DNA from: Phyllobacterium zundukense
Lineage (GTDB): Bacteria; Pseudomonadota; Alphaproteobacteria; Rhizobiales; Rhizobiaceae
Length of the DNA: 64,000 nt
NCBI RefSeq assembly: GCF_025452195.1
Contig: NZ_CP104973.1
Span: 930,001-994,000 of the forward strand
Reading direction: 5' to 3'
In this document: positions 56,981-64,000 of the stretch, piece after piece
Layout: every line of letters starts with the position of its first letter
Position numbering within the stretch: position 1 is the stretch's first letter
The notes under the pieces: generated by a model
Seen by the model: the letters and a program-made list of their open reading frames with translations, nothing else
What the model was told of the DNA's origin: nothing
Databases searched by the model: none
Translations under genes and position numbers: made by a program

Positions 56981-57634
56981 CTACTCAGAGCGGATATAGC
57001 CCTCGCGCTTCAGCTCTTCCGATGTGCGACCGGGCTTGTGATAAGTCGGCAGTGCCCAGCCGAAATAGAGCGCGCCGCCCCGCACGGCAAACGCAGCAAG
57101 CGCTGCGACGAGGGCGGAAATCCCTAGACCAGCGGCGAGGCTGTGCAGCACAATGTATGTAACCGACCCGGCGAGAGCGGCGGTCACATAGATCTCGCGC
57201 CGCATCAGCACGGACGGTTCTCCCGATATGATATCGCGCAGAATTCCACCAAACGTCGCGGTCATGATTCCGGTAACAATCGCAATCGTTGAGTCGAAGC
57301 CCAGTGCCAGGCTTTTGGCCGCGCCGATGACACTGTAAGCGGCAAGACCGAGCGCATCGAGCCAAAGCAGGACACGGTAGCGCGATTCGAGCAGATTGGC
57401 GGAAAAGTAGACGATAATGGCTGCCGCAGCACAGACCATGAGATTTGCGGGATCCGTGACCCAGAAAACCGGTACACCAAGGATCAAGTCGCGCAATGTG
57501 CCACCGCCGATACCGGTGACGGCGGCGAGAAACACGAAGGCGATAATATCGAGCTGGCGACGCGATGCCGCCAAAGCCCCCGTCGCAGCAAAGACGAATA
57601 TTCCGGCATAGTTGAAGAGCTGGATCATGGACAT
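56981..57634 (-). CDS. TRIC-type cation channel / UPF0126 family membrane protein
   Basis: This 217-residue protein has seven membrane helices in two repeated halves. Each half carries a glycine-rich motif: AAVTGIGGGTLRDLILG in the first and GIMTATFGGILRDIISGEPSVL in the second, the hallmark of UPF0126. Bacterial relatives form trimeric cation channels. It is a separate gene upstream of the toxin-antitoxin pair. Confidence 0.9.
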   Translation of the reverse strand: MSMIQLFNYAGIFVFAATGALAASRRQLDIIAFVFLAAVTGIGGGTLRDLILGVPVFWVTDPANLMVCAAAAIIVYFSANLLESRYRVLLWLDALGLAAYSVIGAAKSLALGFDSTIAIVTGIMTATFGGILRDIISGEPSVLMRREIYVTAALAGSVTYIVLHSLAAGLGISALVAALAAFAVRGGALYFGWALPTYHKPGRTSEELKREGYIRSE

Positions 57635-57644
57635 CGGCTTAAAA

Positions 57645-57764
57645 CCCCCTCATCCGGCCCTTCGGGCCACCTTCTCCCCGTGGGGAGAAGAATAGCACAC
57701 AACCGTTGCCACCTTTTTCTTCTCCCCACGGGGAGAAGGTGGCCCGAAGGGCCGGATGAGGGGG
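57645..57764. repeat. 120-bp inverted repeat (REP-like palindrome)
   Basis: The arms CCCCCTCATCCGGCCCTTCG... (about 46 bp, 57645-57690) and their near-perfect reverse complement ending at 57764 flank an unrelated spacer of about 28 bp. The arms include GGCCACCTTCTCCCC and its mirror. It sits between grpE and the UPF0126 gene and can fold into a very stable hairpin that separates the two transcripts. Confidence 0.88.
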
Positions 57765-57778
57765 CTCTACCCAGGTGA

Positions 57779-58492
57779 TCAGGCGTCTTTTTCCGCCTGC
57801 GGATTGATCGGGCCAGGCTCAGGCTGACCTTCGGCAGATGCCTGTTTCGGACCGCCTTTTGAGACGCCGACAAGCGCCGGCCGCAGCATGCGGTCACCGA
57901 TGACGAAACCGCTCTGCGCAACCTGCAGCACCGTGTTGTGCGGCACGTCGACATTTGGAATTTCGAACATCGCCTGATGGAAGTTAGGATCGAATTTCTG
58001 GCCCAGGGGATCCAGTTTCTTGACGCCATGGCGTTCCATTGCCGACATGAGCGAACGCTCGGTGATCTCGACGCCTTCGGCGAGGGTCTTGAACCCTGCA
58101 TCGCCACTTGCCAGCACATCGGCGGGGATGGCCTCCAATGCACGCTTCAGATTGTCGGAAACGGAGAGCATGTCGCGGGCGAAATTGGCGACCGAATAGG
58201 CCCGTGCATCATGGACATCGCGCGCGGTACGCTTGCGCAGGTTTTCCATGTCGGCAGCAAGCCGCAACAGCTGGTCCTTCAGATCGCCATTCTCGGCGCG
58301 CAATTTATCAAGCTCGGCCCAGTTGTTGGCATTTGCCTCCATCTCGTCGTCCTGAGCGAGGGCATATTCTTCAGCTTTGCGTGATTTCAGAAAATCATCG
58401 GCAGCGCGCTTCAGCGCATCGCGATCGCGCGGGTTCTTCAGGTCGCGCTGGTCGAGATCGGGGTTGTCGTGATTTTTCTTGTCTTCAGCCAT
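57779..58492 (-). CDS. grpE: Nucleotide-exchange factor GrpE
   Basis: This 237-residue cochaperone of DnaK has a long N-terminal coiled coil ([20 protein letters not shown], then [20 protein letters not shown]) and the C-terminal beta domain ([20 protein letters not shown], then [23 protein letters not shown]). The C-terminus is an extra acidic/proline tail. It lies downstream of hrcA, a common rhizobial pair. Confidence 0.96.
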   Translation of the reverse strand: MAEDKKNHDNPDLDQRDLKNPRDRDALKRAADDFLKSRKAEEYALAQDDEMEANANNWAELDKLRAENGDLKDQLLRLAADMENLRKRTARDVHDARAYSVANFARDMLSVSDNLKRALEAIPADVLASGDAGFKTLAEGVEITERSLMSAMERHGVKKLDPLGQKFDPNFHQAMFEIPNVDVPHNTVLQVAQSGFVIGDRMLRPALVGVSKGGPKQASAEGQPEPGPINPQAEKDA

Positions 58493-58566
58493 GTATCCTG
58501 TCCATTCATTATTCGTAAGTTGCGCTGGATATCGAGGTTTAGGCCATAAAAATCAAGTGCAAATGA

Positions 58567-59634
58567 CTATCTCAAGAGGCGCGAGACGAGCTGGGCGGTA
58601 TAATCCACCATGGGTACGATGCGCGCGTAATTAAGCCGTGTCGGGCCGATGACGCCGAGTGCTCCAATGATCCGCTGTTCGGAATCGCGATAGGGCGCGA
58701 TGACCAGCGATGAGCCGGAAAGCGAAAACAGCTTGTTCTCCGAGCCGATGAAGATGCGCACGCCCGGCCCGGCTTCCGCCAGATCAAGAAGCTGCAGCGT
58801 GCCCTCTTTGGTCTCGAGATCATCGAAGAGGTGCCGCAAACGATCAAGGTCCGCTTCAGCGTTGACGGACTTAAGCAGATTGCCCCGCCCGCGCACGATC
58901 AGCCGTGCCGGCTGGCCGCCGCCATCGCCGCCCCAGATGGCGAGGCCCTGCTCGACCAGGTGTTGCGAGAGGGCGTCGAGCGCCTGCTGGGTTTCTTCCT
59001 TCAGCCGGGCGATTTCCTGCCGCGCCTCGGTGATGGTGCGGCCTTGAATATGTGCATTGAGGAAATTCGAGGCTTCGATCAATTGCGACGGCGTCACGCC
59101 AACCGGCAGATCGATGACGCGGTTTTCGACGTCACCGCTTTGCGTGACCAGTACGGCGAGAGCCCTTGTCGGTTCGAGCCTGACAAACTCGATATGTTTG
59201 AGCGCACCTTCCGCCTTGGCCGCGAGGACCAGCCCCGCCCCGCGCGACATGCCGGAAAGTATCTGGCTCGCCTGCGTCAGTACGCTTTCGGCTGACTGCG
59301 TTTCCCCGGCCCTGACCTGCGCCTCGATGGAATTGCGTTCGGATTTGGAAAGGTCGCCAACTTCCATGAAAGCATCGACGAAGAAGCGCAGCCCGATCTG
59401 GGTCGGCAAGCGGCCGGCCGATATATGAGGCGCATAAACAAGGCCGAGATGCTCGAGATCGCTCATCACATTGCGGATCGTCGCCGGAGACAACGAGACT
59501 GGCAGGATGCGCGACAGATTGCGTGAACCCACAGGCTCGCCATCGCCGAGGTAACTCTCGACGATGCGCCGGAAAATATCGCGCGACCGCTGGTCGAGCG
59601 ATTGCAATGTGTCCGGAACAACGGTCCTGTTCAT
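58567..59634 (-). CDS. hrcA: Heat-inducible transcription repressor HrcA
   Basis: This 355-residue repressor has an N-terminal winged helix ([59 protein letters not shown]), the GAF-like middle region, and the C-terminal [31 protein letters not shown] motif. It represses groESL-type genes at CIRCE sites; I found no CIRCE in front of hrcA itself. It is divergent from rph. Confidence 0.96.
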   Translation of the reverse strand: MNRTVVPDTLQSLDQRSRDIFRRIVESYLGDGEPVGSRNLSRILPVSLSPATIRNVMSDLEHLGLVYAPHISAGRLPTQIGLRFFVDAFMEVGDLSKSERNSIEAQVRAGETQSAESVLTQASQILSGMSRGAGLVLAAKAEGALKHIEFVRLEPTRALAVLVTQSGDVENRVIDLPVGVTPSQLIEASNFLNAHIQGRTITEARQEIARLKEETQQALDALSQHLVEQGLAIWGGDGGGQPARLIVRGRGNLLKSVNAEADLDRLRHLFDDLETKEGTLQLLDLAEAGPGVRIFIGSENKLFSLSGSSLVIAPYRDSEQRIIGALGVIGPTRLNYARIVPMVDYTAQLVSRLLR

Positions 59635-59664
59635 CGTGCCTCGTACTTCCGTTCTTTGTGTCTT

Positions 59665-59693
59665 GATATAAGCATTCTCTGCGCAATCATCAA
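59665..59693 (-). promoter_or_regulatory. Candidate sigma-70 promoter of hrcA-grpE
   Basis: On the minus strand TTGATG (59688-59693) and TATATC (59665-59670) are 17 bp apart and lie about 31 nt before the hrcA start. Confidence 0.5.
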
Positions 59694-59757
59694 AGCCTTT
59701 GCTTCATCGCCCCATCACGGTTAAAAGGCCCGGAACACATCAACAAGAGGTCTACCC

Positions 59758-60474
59758 ATGCGTCACTCCAAGCGAGCCCCCGACGAAATGCGCGCCATTT
59801 CCTTTGAGCGCGGCGTTTCCAAACATGCCGAGGGCTCGTGCCTGGTAAAGTTCGGCGACACGCACGTCTTGTGCACTGCCAGCCTCGAGGAAAAAGTGCC
59901 GGGCTGGATGCGAAACACCGGCAAAGGCTGGGTGACGGCGGAATACGGCATGCTGCCTCGCTCGACGGGTGACCGCATGCGCCGCGAAGCTTCTTCAGGC
60001 AAACAGGGCGGACGCACGCTGGAAATCCAGCGCCTGATCGCCCGTTCTTTGCGCGCGGTCGTTGACCTGCAGGCGCTTGGCGAAGTGCAGATTACCGTCG
60101 ATTGCGATGTCATCCAGGCCGACGGCGGCACGCGCACCGCAGCGATTACCGGTGGCTGGGTTGCGCTGCACGAATGTCTGCGCTGGATGGAAACACGCCA
60201 GATGCTCAAGGTGGAAAAGGTACTGAAGGATCATGTCGCAGCCATTTCCTGCGGCATTTCCAATGGCACACCTGTGATCGATCTCGACTATCTCGAGGAC
60301 TCGACCGCGCAGACAGACGCCAATTTCGTCATGACCGGCAAGGGTGGTATCGTCGAAGTACAGGGAACTGCCGAAGGCGAGCCCTTCTCCGAAGAGGAAT
60401 TGCTGTCGCTGATGGGTCTTGCCCGCAACGGCATCAACCGCTTGGTTTCCCTGCAGAAAATGGCCGTCAGCTAA
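59758..60474 (+). CDS. rph: Ribonuclease PH
   Basis: This 238-residue phosphorolytic exoribonuclease trims tRNA 3' ends. It shows the family N-terminus ([21 protein letters not shown]), [17 protein letters not shown], the [21 protein letters not shown] phosphate site ([20 protein letters not shown]) and [17 protein letters not shown]. Length fits. It is divergent from hrcA and starts the rph-VOC-rdgB-hemW block. Confidence 0.96.
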   Translation: MRHSKRAPDEMRAISFERGVSKHAEGSCLVKFGDTHVLCTASLEEKVPGWMRNTGKGWVTAEYGMLPRSTGDRMRREASSGKQGGRTLEIQRLIARSLRAVVDLQALGEVQITVDCDVIQADGGTRTAAITGGWVALHECLRWMETRQMLKVEKVLKDHVAAISCGISNGTPVIDLDYLEDSTAQTDANFVMTGKGGIVEVQGTAEGEPFSEEELLSLMGLARNGINRLVSLQKMAVS

Positions 60475-60486
60475 CGGGATTTCACC

Positions 60487-60894
60487 ATGCAGCCCTCGGG
60501 AATATTGGAAACAGCGCTTTATGTGACCGATGTCGAAACGGCTGCGCGATTCTACGGCGATGTGCTGGGGCTTGAATGCATCCTGCGTGCGGGCGAAGAA
60601 TCCGTTTTCTTCCGCTGCGGGCCCGGCGTATTGATCCTGTTCAATGCGGAAAAACTGCAAGAACGCCCGAAAGGTGGTTTGCCGATACCCTCGCATGGTG
60701 CCACGGGTCCGGGTCATGTCTGCTTTCGCGCGACCCGGGATGAAATCGCCGGATGGAAATCCCATCTTGAAGCGCATGGCGTTGCCATCGAAAGCGAATT
60801 CGACTGGCCGAATGGTGCGCACTCGCTGTATTTCCGCGATCCCTCGGGAAACTCGATCGAATTTGCCGAACCGAAATTATGGAATCTAAAATGA
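60487..60894 (+). CDS. VOC-family (glyoxalase/bleomycin-resistance fold) protein
   Basis: This 135-residue protein has two beta-alpha-beta-beta-beta modules: [20 protein letters not shown], then [14 protein letters not shown], and a C-terminal [16 protein letters not shown] motif with the metal-ligand Glu. The metal-binding His is at the start of the second module (GPGHVCF). The substrate is unknown. It lies between rph (12 nt) and rdgB (4-nt overlap), in the housekeeping block. Confidence 0.88.
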   Translation: MQPSGILETALYVTDVETAARFYGDVLGLECILRAGEESVFFRCGPGVLILFNAEKLQERPKGGLPIPSHGATGPGHVCFRATRDEIAGWKSHLEAHGVAIESEFDWPNGAHSLYFRDPSGNSIEFAEPKLWNLK

Positions 60895-61538
60895 AGACAC
60901 TCGAAAAAGGCAAGCTGCTTGTCGCCAGTCACAACCAGGGCAAGATCAAGGAAATGATCGACCTGCTCGGTCCGTTCGGCTTTGAAGTGGTCTCGGCAAA
61001 GGATATCGGTCTGCCCGAACCGGACGAAACCGGCACGACATTTGAAGAGAACGCCTATATCAAAGCCTTCGCCGCCGCCAAGGCGACCGGTCTCGTAGCG
61101 CTTTCCGATGATTCCGGCCTTTGCGTCGACGCGCTGGGCGGCAAACCGGGTGTCTATACGGCCAATTGGGCGGAACTGCCCGATGGCAAGCGCGACTTTG
61201 CCCATGGCATGCAAAAGGTTGAAGCCGAACTGCGGCAAGCGGGCGCTAAAGCGCCTGAAGATCGCAGCGGCCGTTTCGTTTCCGTCATTTGCCTTGCATG
61301 GCCGGATGGCGAAGCCAATTATTATCGCGGCGAGGTGGAAGGCGAACTTGTCTGGCCGCCGCGCGGCACGGCCGGTTTCGGCTTCGATCCGGTGTTCAAG
61401 CCGGAAGGCCACGACGTGACGTTCGGCGAAATGACTGCCGAACAAAAACATGGCTGGAAGCCTGGCGACAAGGACGCGCTGTCGCATCGCGCCCGCGCCT
61501 TTCAGCATTTTGCCAAAGATTGTCTGGACGCCGGATGA
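60891..61538 (+). CDS. rdgB: Non-canonical purine NTP pyrophosphatase (RdgB/HAM1)
   Basis: This 215-residue hydrolase removes ITP, dITP and XTP from the nucleotide pool. Motifs are [14 protein letters not shown] at the N-terminus, [35 protein letters not shown] in the middle, and [24 protein letters not shown] near the C-terminus. ATG at 60891 overlaps the VOC stop (ATGA), and this start fits the family length better than 60879. Confidence 0.95.
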   Translation: MKTLEKGKLLVASHNQGKIKEMIDLLGPFGFEVVSAKDIGLPEPDETGTTFEENAYIKAFAAAKATGLVALSDDSGLCVDALGGKPGVYTANWAELPDGKRDFAHGMQKVEAELRQAGAKAPEDRSGRFVSVICLAWPDGEANYYRGEVEGELVWPPRGTAGFGFDPVFKPEGHDVTFGEMTAEQKHGWKPGDKDALSHRARAFQHFAKDCLDAG

Positions 61539-62698
61539 GCGATTCCGACAAAGGCGAGTCCGGGTTCGGCGTCTATGTCCATTGGCCGTTCTGCATGGCC
61601 AAATGCCCCTACTGCGACTTCAATTCGCATGTCAGGCATCAAGCTGTCGATCAATCGCGCTTTGCCGCAGCCTTCGCACGCGAAATGGCGACAATGCGGG
61701 AACGGACCGGATCGCGCACGGTTTCGAGCATTTTCCTCGGCGGCGGCACACCATCGCTGATGCAGCCGGAAACCGTTGCATCCGTTCTCAACGAGATTTC
61801 GCGCAATTGGCATGTGCCAGATGATATCGAGATCACGCTCGAAGCCAACCCGACCAGCGTTGAAGCCGATCGCTTCCGGGGTTACCGCGCTGCCGGAGTG
61901 AACCGCGTTTCGCTTGGCGTGCAGGCACTCAACGATGCCGATTTGCGTCGCCTCGGAAGGATGCACAATGTCGAGGAGGCCCTTGCCGCGATCAAATTGG
62001 CGCGGGAGATCTTTCCCCGACTCTCGTTCGACCTGATCTACGCCCGGCCCGACCAGACGATTGCCGCATGGCGCGACGAACTGGCAAAAGCCATCTCCTA
62101 TGCCGCGGATCATCTTTCGCTCTACCAGTTGACCATTGAAGAAGGGACGCCGTTCTATAACCTCTGGAAAGCCGGCAAACTGGTGACGCCCGATGGTGAT
62201 CATGCAGCAATGCTCTATCAGGAGACGCAAGACGTGACGGCCCGGCATGGCTTGCCCGCCTATGAGATTTCCAATCACGCCGCGCCGGGCGCAGAATCGC
62301 AGCACAATCTCGTCTATTGGCGCTACGGCGAATATGTCGGTATCGGACCGGGCGCGCATGGCCGCTTTATCGAGAACGACACCCGCGCAGTGACAATCAC
62401 CGAACGGCACCCGGAAACCTGGGTGCAGAACGTCGAAACCACCGGTCACGGAGTGGTCGAAGAAGAGTTTCTGACGCATGAACAGGAGGGCGATGAATTC
62501 CTGCTCATGGGATTGCGGCTCGTCGAGGGTATCGACCTTTCCCGTTACGAACGCCTGGCCGGACACAGCGTCAAGGAGAGCCGCGTGATTTCCTTGGCCG
62601 AACAGGGTCTTATCGAATATATCGGCAATAGCCGCATCCGCACGACGCCCGCAGGCGCGATCGTGCTCAATGCGGTCATCGCCGATCTCGCAGCTTAG
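61535..62698 (+). CDS. hemW: Radical SAM heme chaperone HemW (coproporphyrinogen III oxidase-like)
   Basis: This 387-residue radical SAM protein begins [21 protein letters not shown], with the CxxxCxxC cluster motif. It lacks the extra cysteine of the oxidase HemN. Next come [18 protein letters not shown] and NRVSLGVQA. Family members insert haem rather than decarboxylate coproporphyrinogen. ATG at 61535 overlaps the rdgB stop (ATGA); an upstream frame from 61289 is only a frame extension inside rdgB. Confidence 0.95.
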   Translation: MSDSDKGESGFGVYVHWPFCMAKCPYCDFNSHVRHQAVDQSRFAAAFAREMATMRERTGSRTVSSIFLGGGTPSLMQPETVASVLNEISRNWHVPDDIEITLEANPTSVEADRFRGYRAAGVNRVSLGVQALNDADLRRLGRMHNVEEALAAIKLAREIFPRLSFDLIYARPDQTIAAWRDELAKAISYAADHLSLYQLTIEEGTPFYNLWKAGKLVTPDGDHAAMLYQETQDVTARHGLPAYEISNHAAPGAESQHNLVYWRYGEYVGIGPGAHGRFIENDTRAVTITERHPETWVQNVETTGHGVVEEEFLTHEQEGDEFLLMGLRLVEGIDLSRYERLAGHSVKESRVISLAEQGLIEYIGNSRIRTTPAGAIVLNAVIADLAA

Positions 62699-62707
62699 GG
62701 AAGAGAC

Positions 62708-63607
62708 TTGTCCGAAGGGGAAGCAAAAGAGCGGGACTATCAGATCGGCAGCGCGTCGTTCCGCGCCCGGCCGCTGGAGCCAGCGCTTTATATCGTGGCG
62801 ACACCGATCGGCAATCTCGGCGACATGACCATTCGCGGGATCGAAACCCTGGCCGCTGCGGATATCATCGCTTGCGAGGACACGCGGGTCAGCCGCGTTT
62901 TGCTTGATAGATATGGCATTTCGCGGCGTCCCTATGCGTATCACGAACACAATGCGGATATGGCGGGACCCAAGCTGATCGAAGCGCTGCTGTCGGGGAA
63001 AAGTGTCGCGCTGATTTCCGATGCGGGCACGCCGCTGGTCTCCGATCCGGGCGGACGTCTGGTACCCGAAGCCAAGGCGGCAGGCATTCGCGTCGTCCCG
63101 ATCCCCGGCGCATCGTCGGTTCTGGCGGCGCTCACGGCGTCTGGTCTGTTCAAGGATGCGTTTTATTTTGCCGGCTTCCTTTCATCCAGACAAGGCCAGC
63201 GCCGCGCCAAGCTTGAGCAACTGAAGTCGCTCGATGCGGCATTGGTGTTCTTTGAATCGCCCAATCGCGCGGCGGCGACCCTGGCAGATATGGTCGAAGT
63301 GTTCGGCCCTGAGCGCCAGGCCTCGCTGTGCCGCGAGCTGACCAAGACCTATGAGACAATCGTCACCCTGCGACTCAAGGAGCTGGCAGCGGAATTCGAC
63401 GGCGAAGATCGGATAAGGGGAGAGGTCGTGCTGGTCATCGCTCCGCCTCCGGAAGATGAACACGTGCCTCGAACCGACCATGACATCGACGCGCTGTTGC
63501 GTGCACTCAGCCTTGAAATGTCTCCCGCCAAGGCGGCTGGTGAGGCCTCGCGCATGACCGGACGACCCAAAGGCGAGCTGTATCAGCGGCTCCTGGCGAT
63601 GAAATGA
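62708..63607 (+). CDS. rsmI: 16S rRNA (cytidine(1402)-2'-O)-methyltransferase RsmI
   Basis: This 299-residue SAM-dependent methyltransferase has the tetrapyrrole-methylase fold: [22 protein letters not shown], then [36 protein letters not shown] and [22 protein letters not shown] at 62708 with a purine-rich GGGAAGAGA site is the apparent start. It follows hemW by 9 nt and overlaps yraN by 4 nt. Confidence 0.94.
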   Translation: MSEGEAKERDYQIGSASFRARPLEPALYIVATPIGNLGDMTIRGIETLAAADIIACEDTRVSRVLLDRYGISRRPYAYHEHNADMAGPKLIEALLSGKSVALISDAGTPLVSDPGGRLVPEAKAAGIRVVPIPGASSVLAALTASGLFKDAFYFAGFLSSRQGQRRAKLEQLKSLDAALVFFESPNRAAATLADMVEVFGPERQASLCRELTKTYETIVTLRLKELAAEFDGEDRIRGEVVLVIAPPPEDEHVPRTDHDIDALLRALSLEMSPAKAAGEASRMTGRPKGELYQRLLAMK

Positions 63608-63969
63608 CAGAGCCCGGCAAGCGCCACAAGGCCTACCGTCGCGGTCATTCCGCCGAGCGCCTTGCCGCCGTTGCCTTGATGCTGAAGGGTTATCGCATTA
63701 TCGGCCGCCGCTATCGCACGAAACTCGGAGAGATCGATCTGATCGCGCGGCGTAAGGATGTCGTGCTCATCGTCGAGGTCAAGGCTCGAACAACGCTTGA
63801 GCAGGCGATGGATTCTGTCAACGTTCTGACCATGGGCCGTATCGAAGCCGCCGCCGATCTGTGGCTCGCGCGCCAGCCAGACCATTCCCGCCTCTCCCTT
63901 CGCTTCGATCTTGTTGCTATTCTGCCATGGCGCTGGCCTGTGCACGTGCCTGCGGTATTTACAGCCTGA
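63604..63969 (+). CDS. yraN: UPF0102 (YraN) family protein
   Basis: This 121-residue protein has a restriction-endonuclease-like fold. It shows [34 protein letters not shown] and [20 protein letters not shown], with the acidic GEIDLI and VEVKAR (E-x-K) pairs that form the putative nuclease site. The role is unknown. Its ATG overlaps rsmI (ATGA). Confidence 0.92.
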   Translation: MTEPGKRHKAYRRGHSAERLAAVALMLKGYRIIGRRYRTKLGEIDLIARRKDVVLIVEVKARTTLEQAMDSVNVLTMGRIEAAADLWLARQPDHSRLSLRFDLVAILPWRWPVHVPAVFTA

Positions 63970-63980
63970 GGAGAAATATC

Positions 63981-64000
63981 GTGACAACGCAACAACTTGA
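63981..64000 (+). CDS. Start of a gene that runs off the right edge
   Basis: GTG at 63981 follows a good AGGAGAAA ribosome-binding site, 11 nt after yraN. Only six codons are visible (MTTQQL...), so no function can be assigned. In rhizobia gshB often comes next in this cluster, but the visible residues neither support nor exclude it. Confidence 0.4.

Noticed and set aside
59635..59757. CIRCE operator in front of hrcA
   Set aside because: The nine-base CIRCE half-sites are not found here; only a sigma-70-like promoter is visible.
61502..62950. 482-codon open frame antisense to hemW/rsmI
   Set aside because: It is a shadow of well-recognised genes on the plus strand and has no recognisable domain.

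Overview
The window (about 58% GC by eye) looks like a chromosomal segment of an alphaproteobacterium of the order Hyphomicrobiales (Rhizobiales), probably Phyllobacteriaceae or Brucellaceae. Reasons: the order hrcA-grpE / rph-VOC-rdgB-hemW-rsmI-yraN, the aroA-cmk-rpsA run, a class II EPSP synthase close to the Agrobacterium CP4 enzyme, a FYDLN-acid protein next to aroA, a sitABCD manganese transporter, and DUF2277, DUF2244 and UPF0126 genes usual in this order. No rRNA is present. One tRNA (Ala-GGC) and one tRNA-Gln 3'-end fragment are visible.

Layout. 1-6525: one end of an integrated mobile element, all genes on the minus strand. It holds a tyrosine integrase, a small HEPN-like cargo gene, a portal, a fused prohead protease/capsid gene, two tail-chaperone-like genes and the start of an HNH nuclease. 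It ends at an att-like copy of a tRNA-Gln 3' end. 6709-9845: a phosphomannomutase and two family-2 glycosyltransferases (surface polysaccharide). 10282-13476: a giant SAM/adenylate cyclase/ATPase/TPR signalling protein. 13465-17410: a minus-strand trio of M4-like metallopeptidase, SnoaL-like protein and di-CXXCH cytochrome-like protein. 17814-22991: a plus-strand type I secretion operon with two glycine-rich repeat proteins (likely cargo), a PrtD-like ABC exporter with a degenerate signature motif, and a HlyD-type adaptor. It is followed by a solitary IS3-OrfA-like gene and a convergent LuxR-type regulator (23095-24209).

24418-30507: DUF2277, a 43-residue glycine-zipper peptide, tRNA-Ala, the FYDLN-acid protein, aroA, a small membrane gene, cmk carrying an unusual membrane-domain N-terminus, a 142-bp inverted-repeat element, and rpsA with its terminator. 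30630-34863: sitDCBA and a membrane protein. 35262-37634: an orphan LacI regulator and pncB. 37905-42205: a two-gene RND efflux system. 42454-45540: a large lipoprotein with eight two-cysteine repeats, a six-hairpin glycosidase-like domain and carbohydrate-binding-like tails. 45767-48546: preT-preA (pyrimidine reduction). 48647-51906: a Dabb protein, cueR and a YHS-type copper ATPase under a textbook CueR promoter. 52093-57634: AraC/MGMT repair protein, DUF2244, nth, CysZ-like protein, a PfkB (adenosine) kinase, a Phd/VapC-type toxin-antitoxin pair and a TRIC/UPF0126 channel. 57779-64000: grpE, hrcA, rph and the tightly overlapping rdgB-hemW-rsmI-yraN block.

The most unusual parts are the secretion locus with its two glycine-rich repeat proteins, the capsid-bearing integrative element with an integrase next to its head module, the membrane-fused cytidylate kinase, and the Cys-repeat glycosidase lipoprotein. 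All calls come from reading the sequence; no database search was run.
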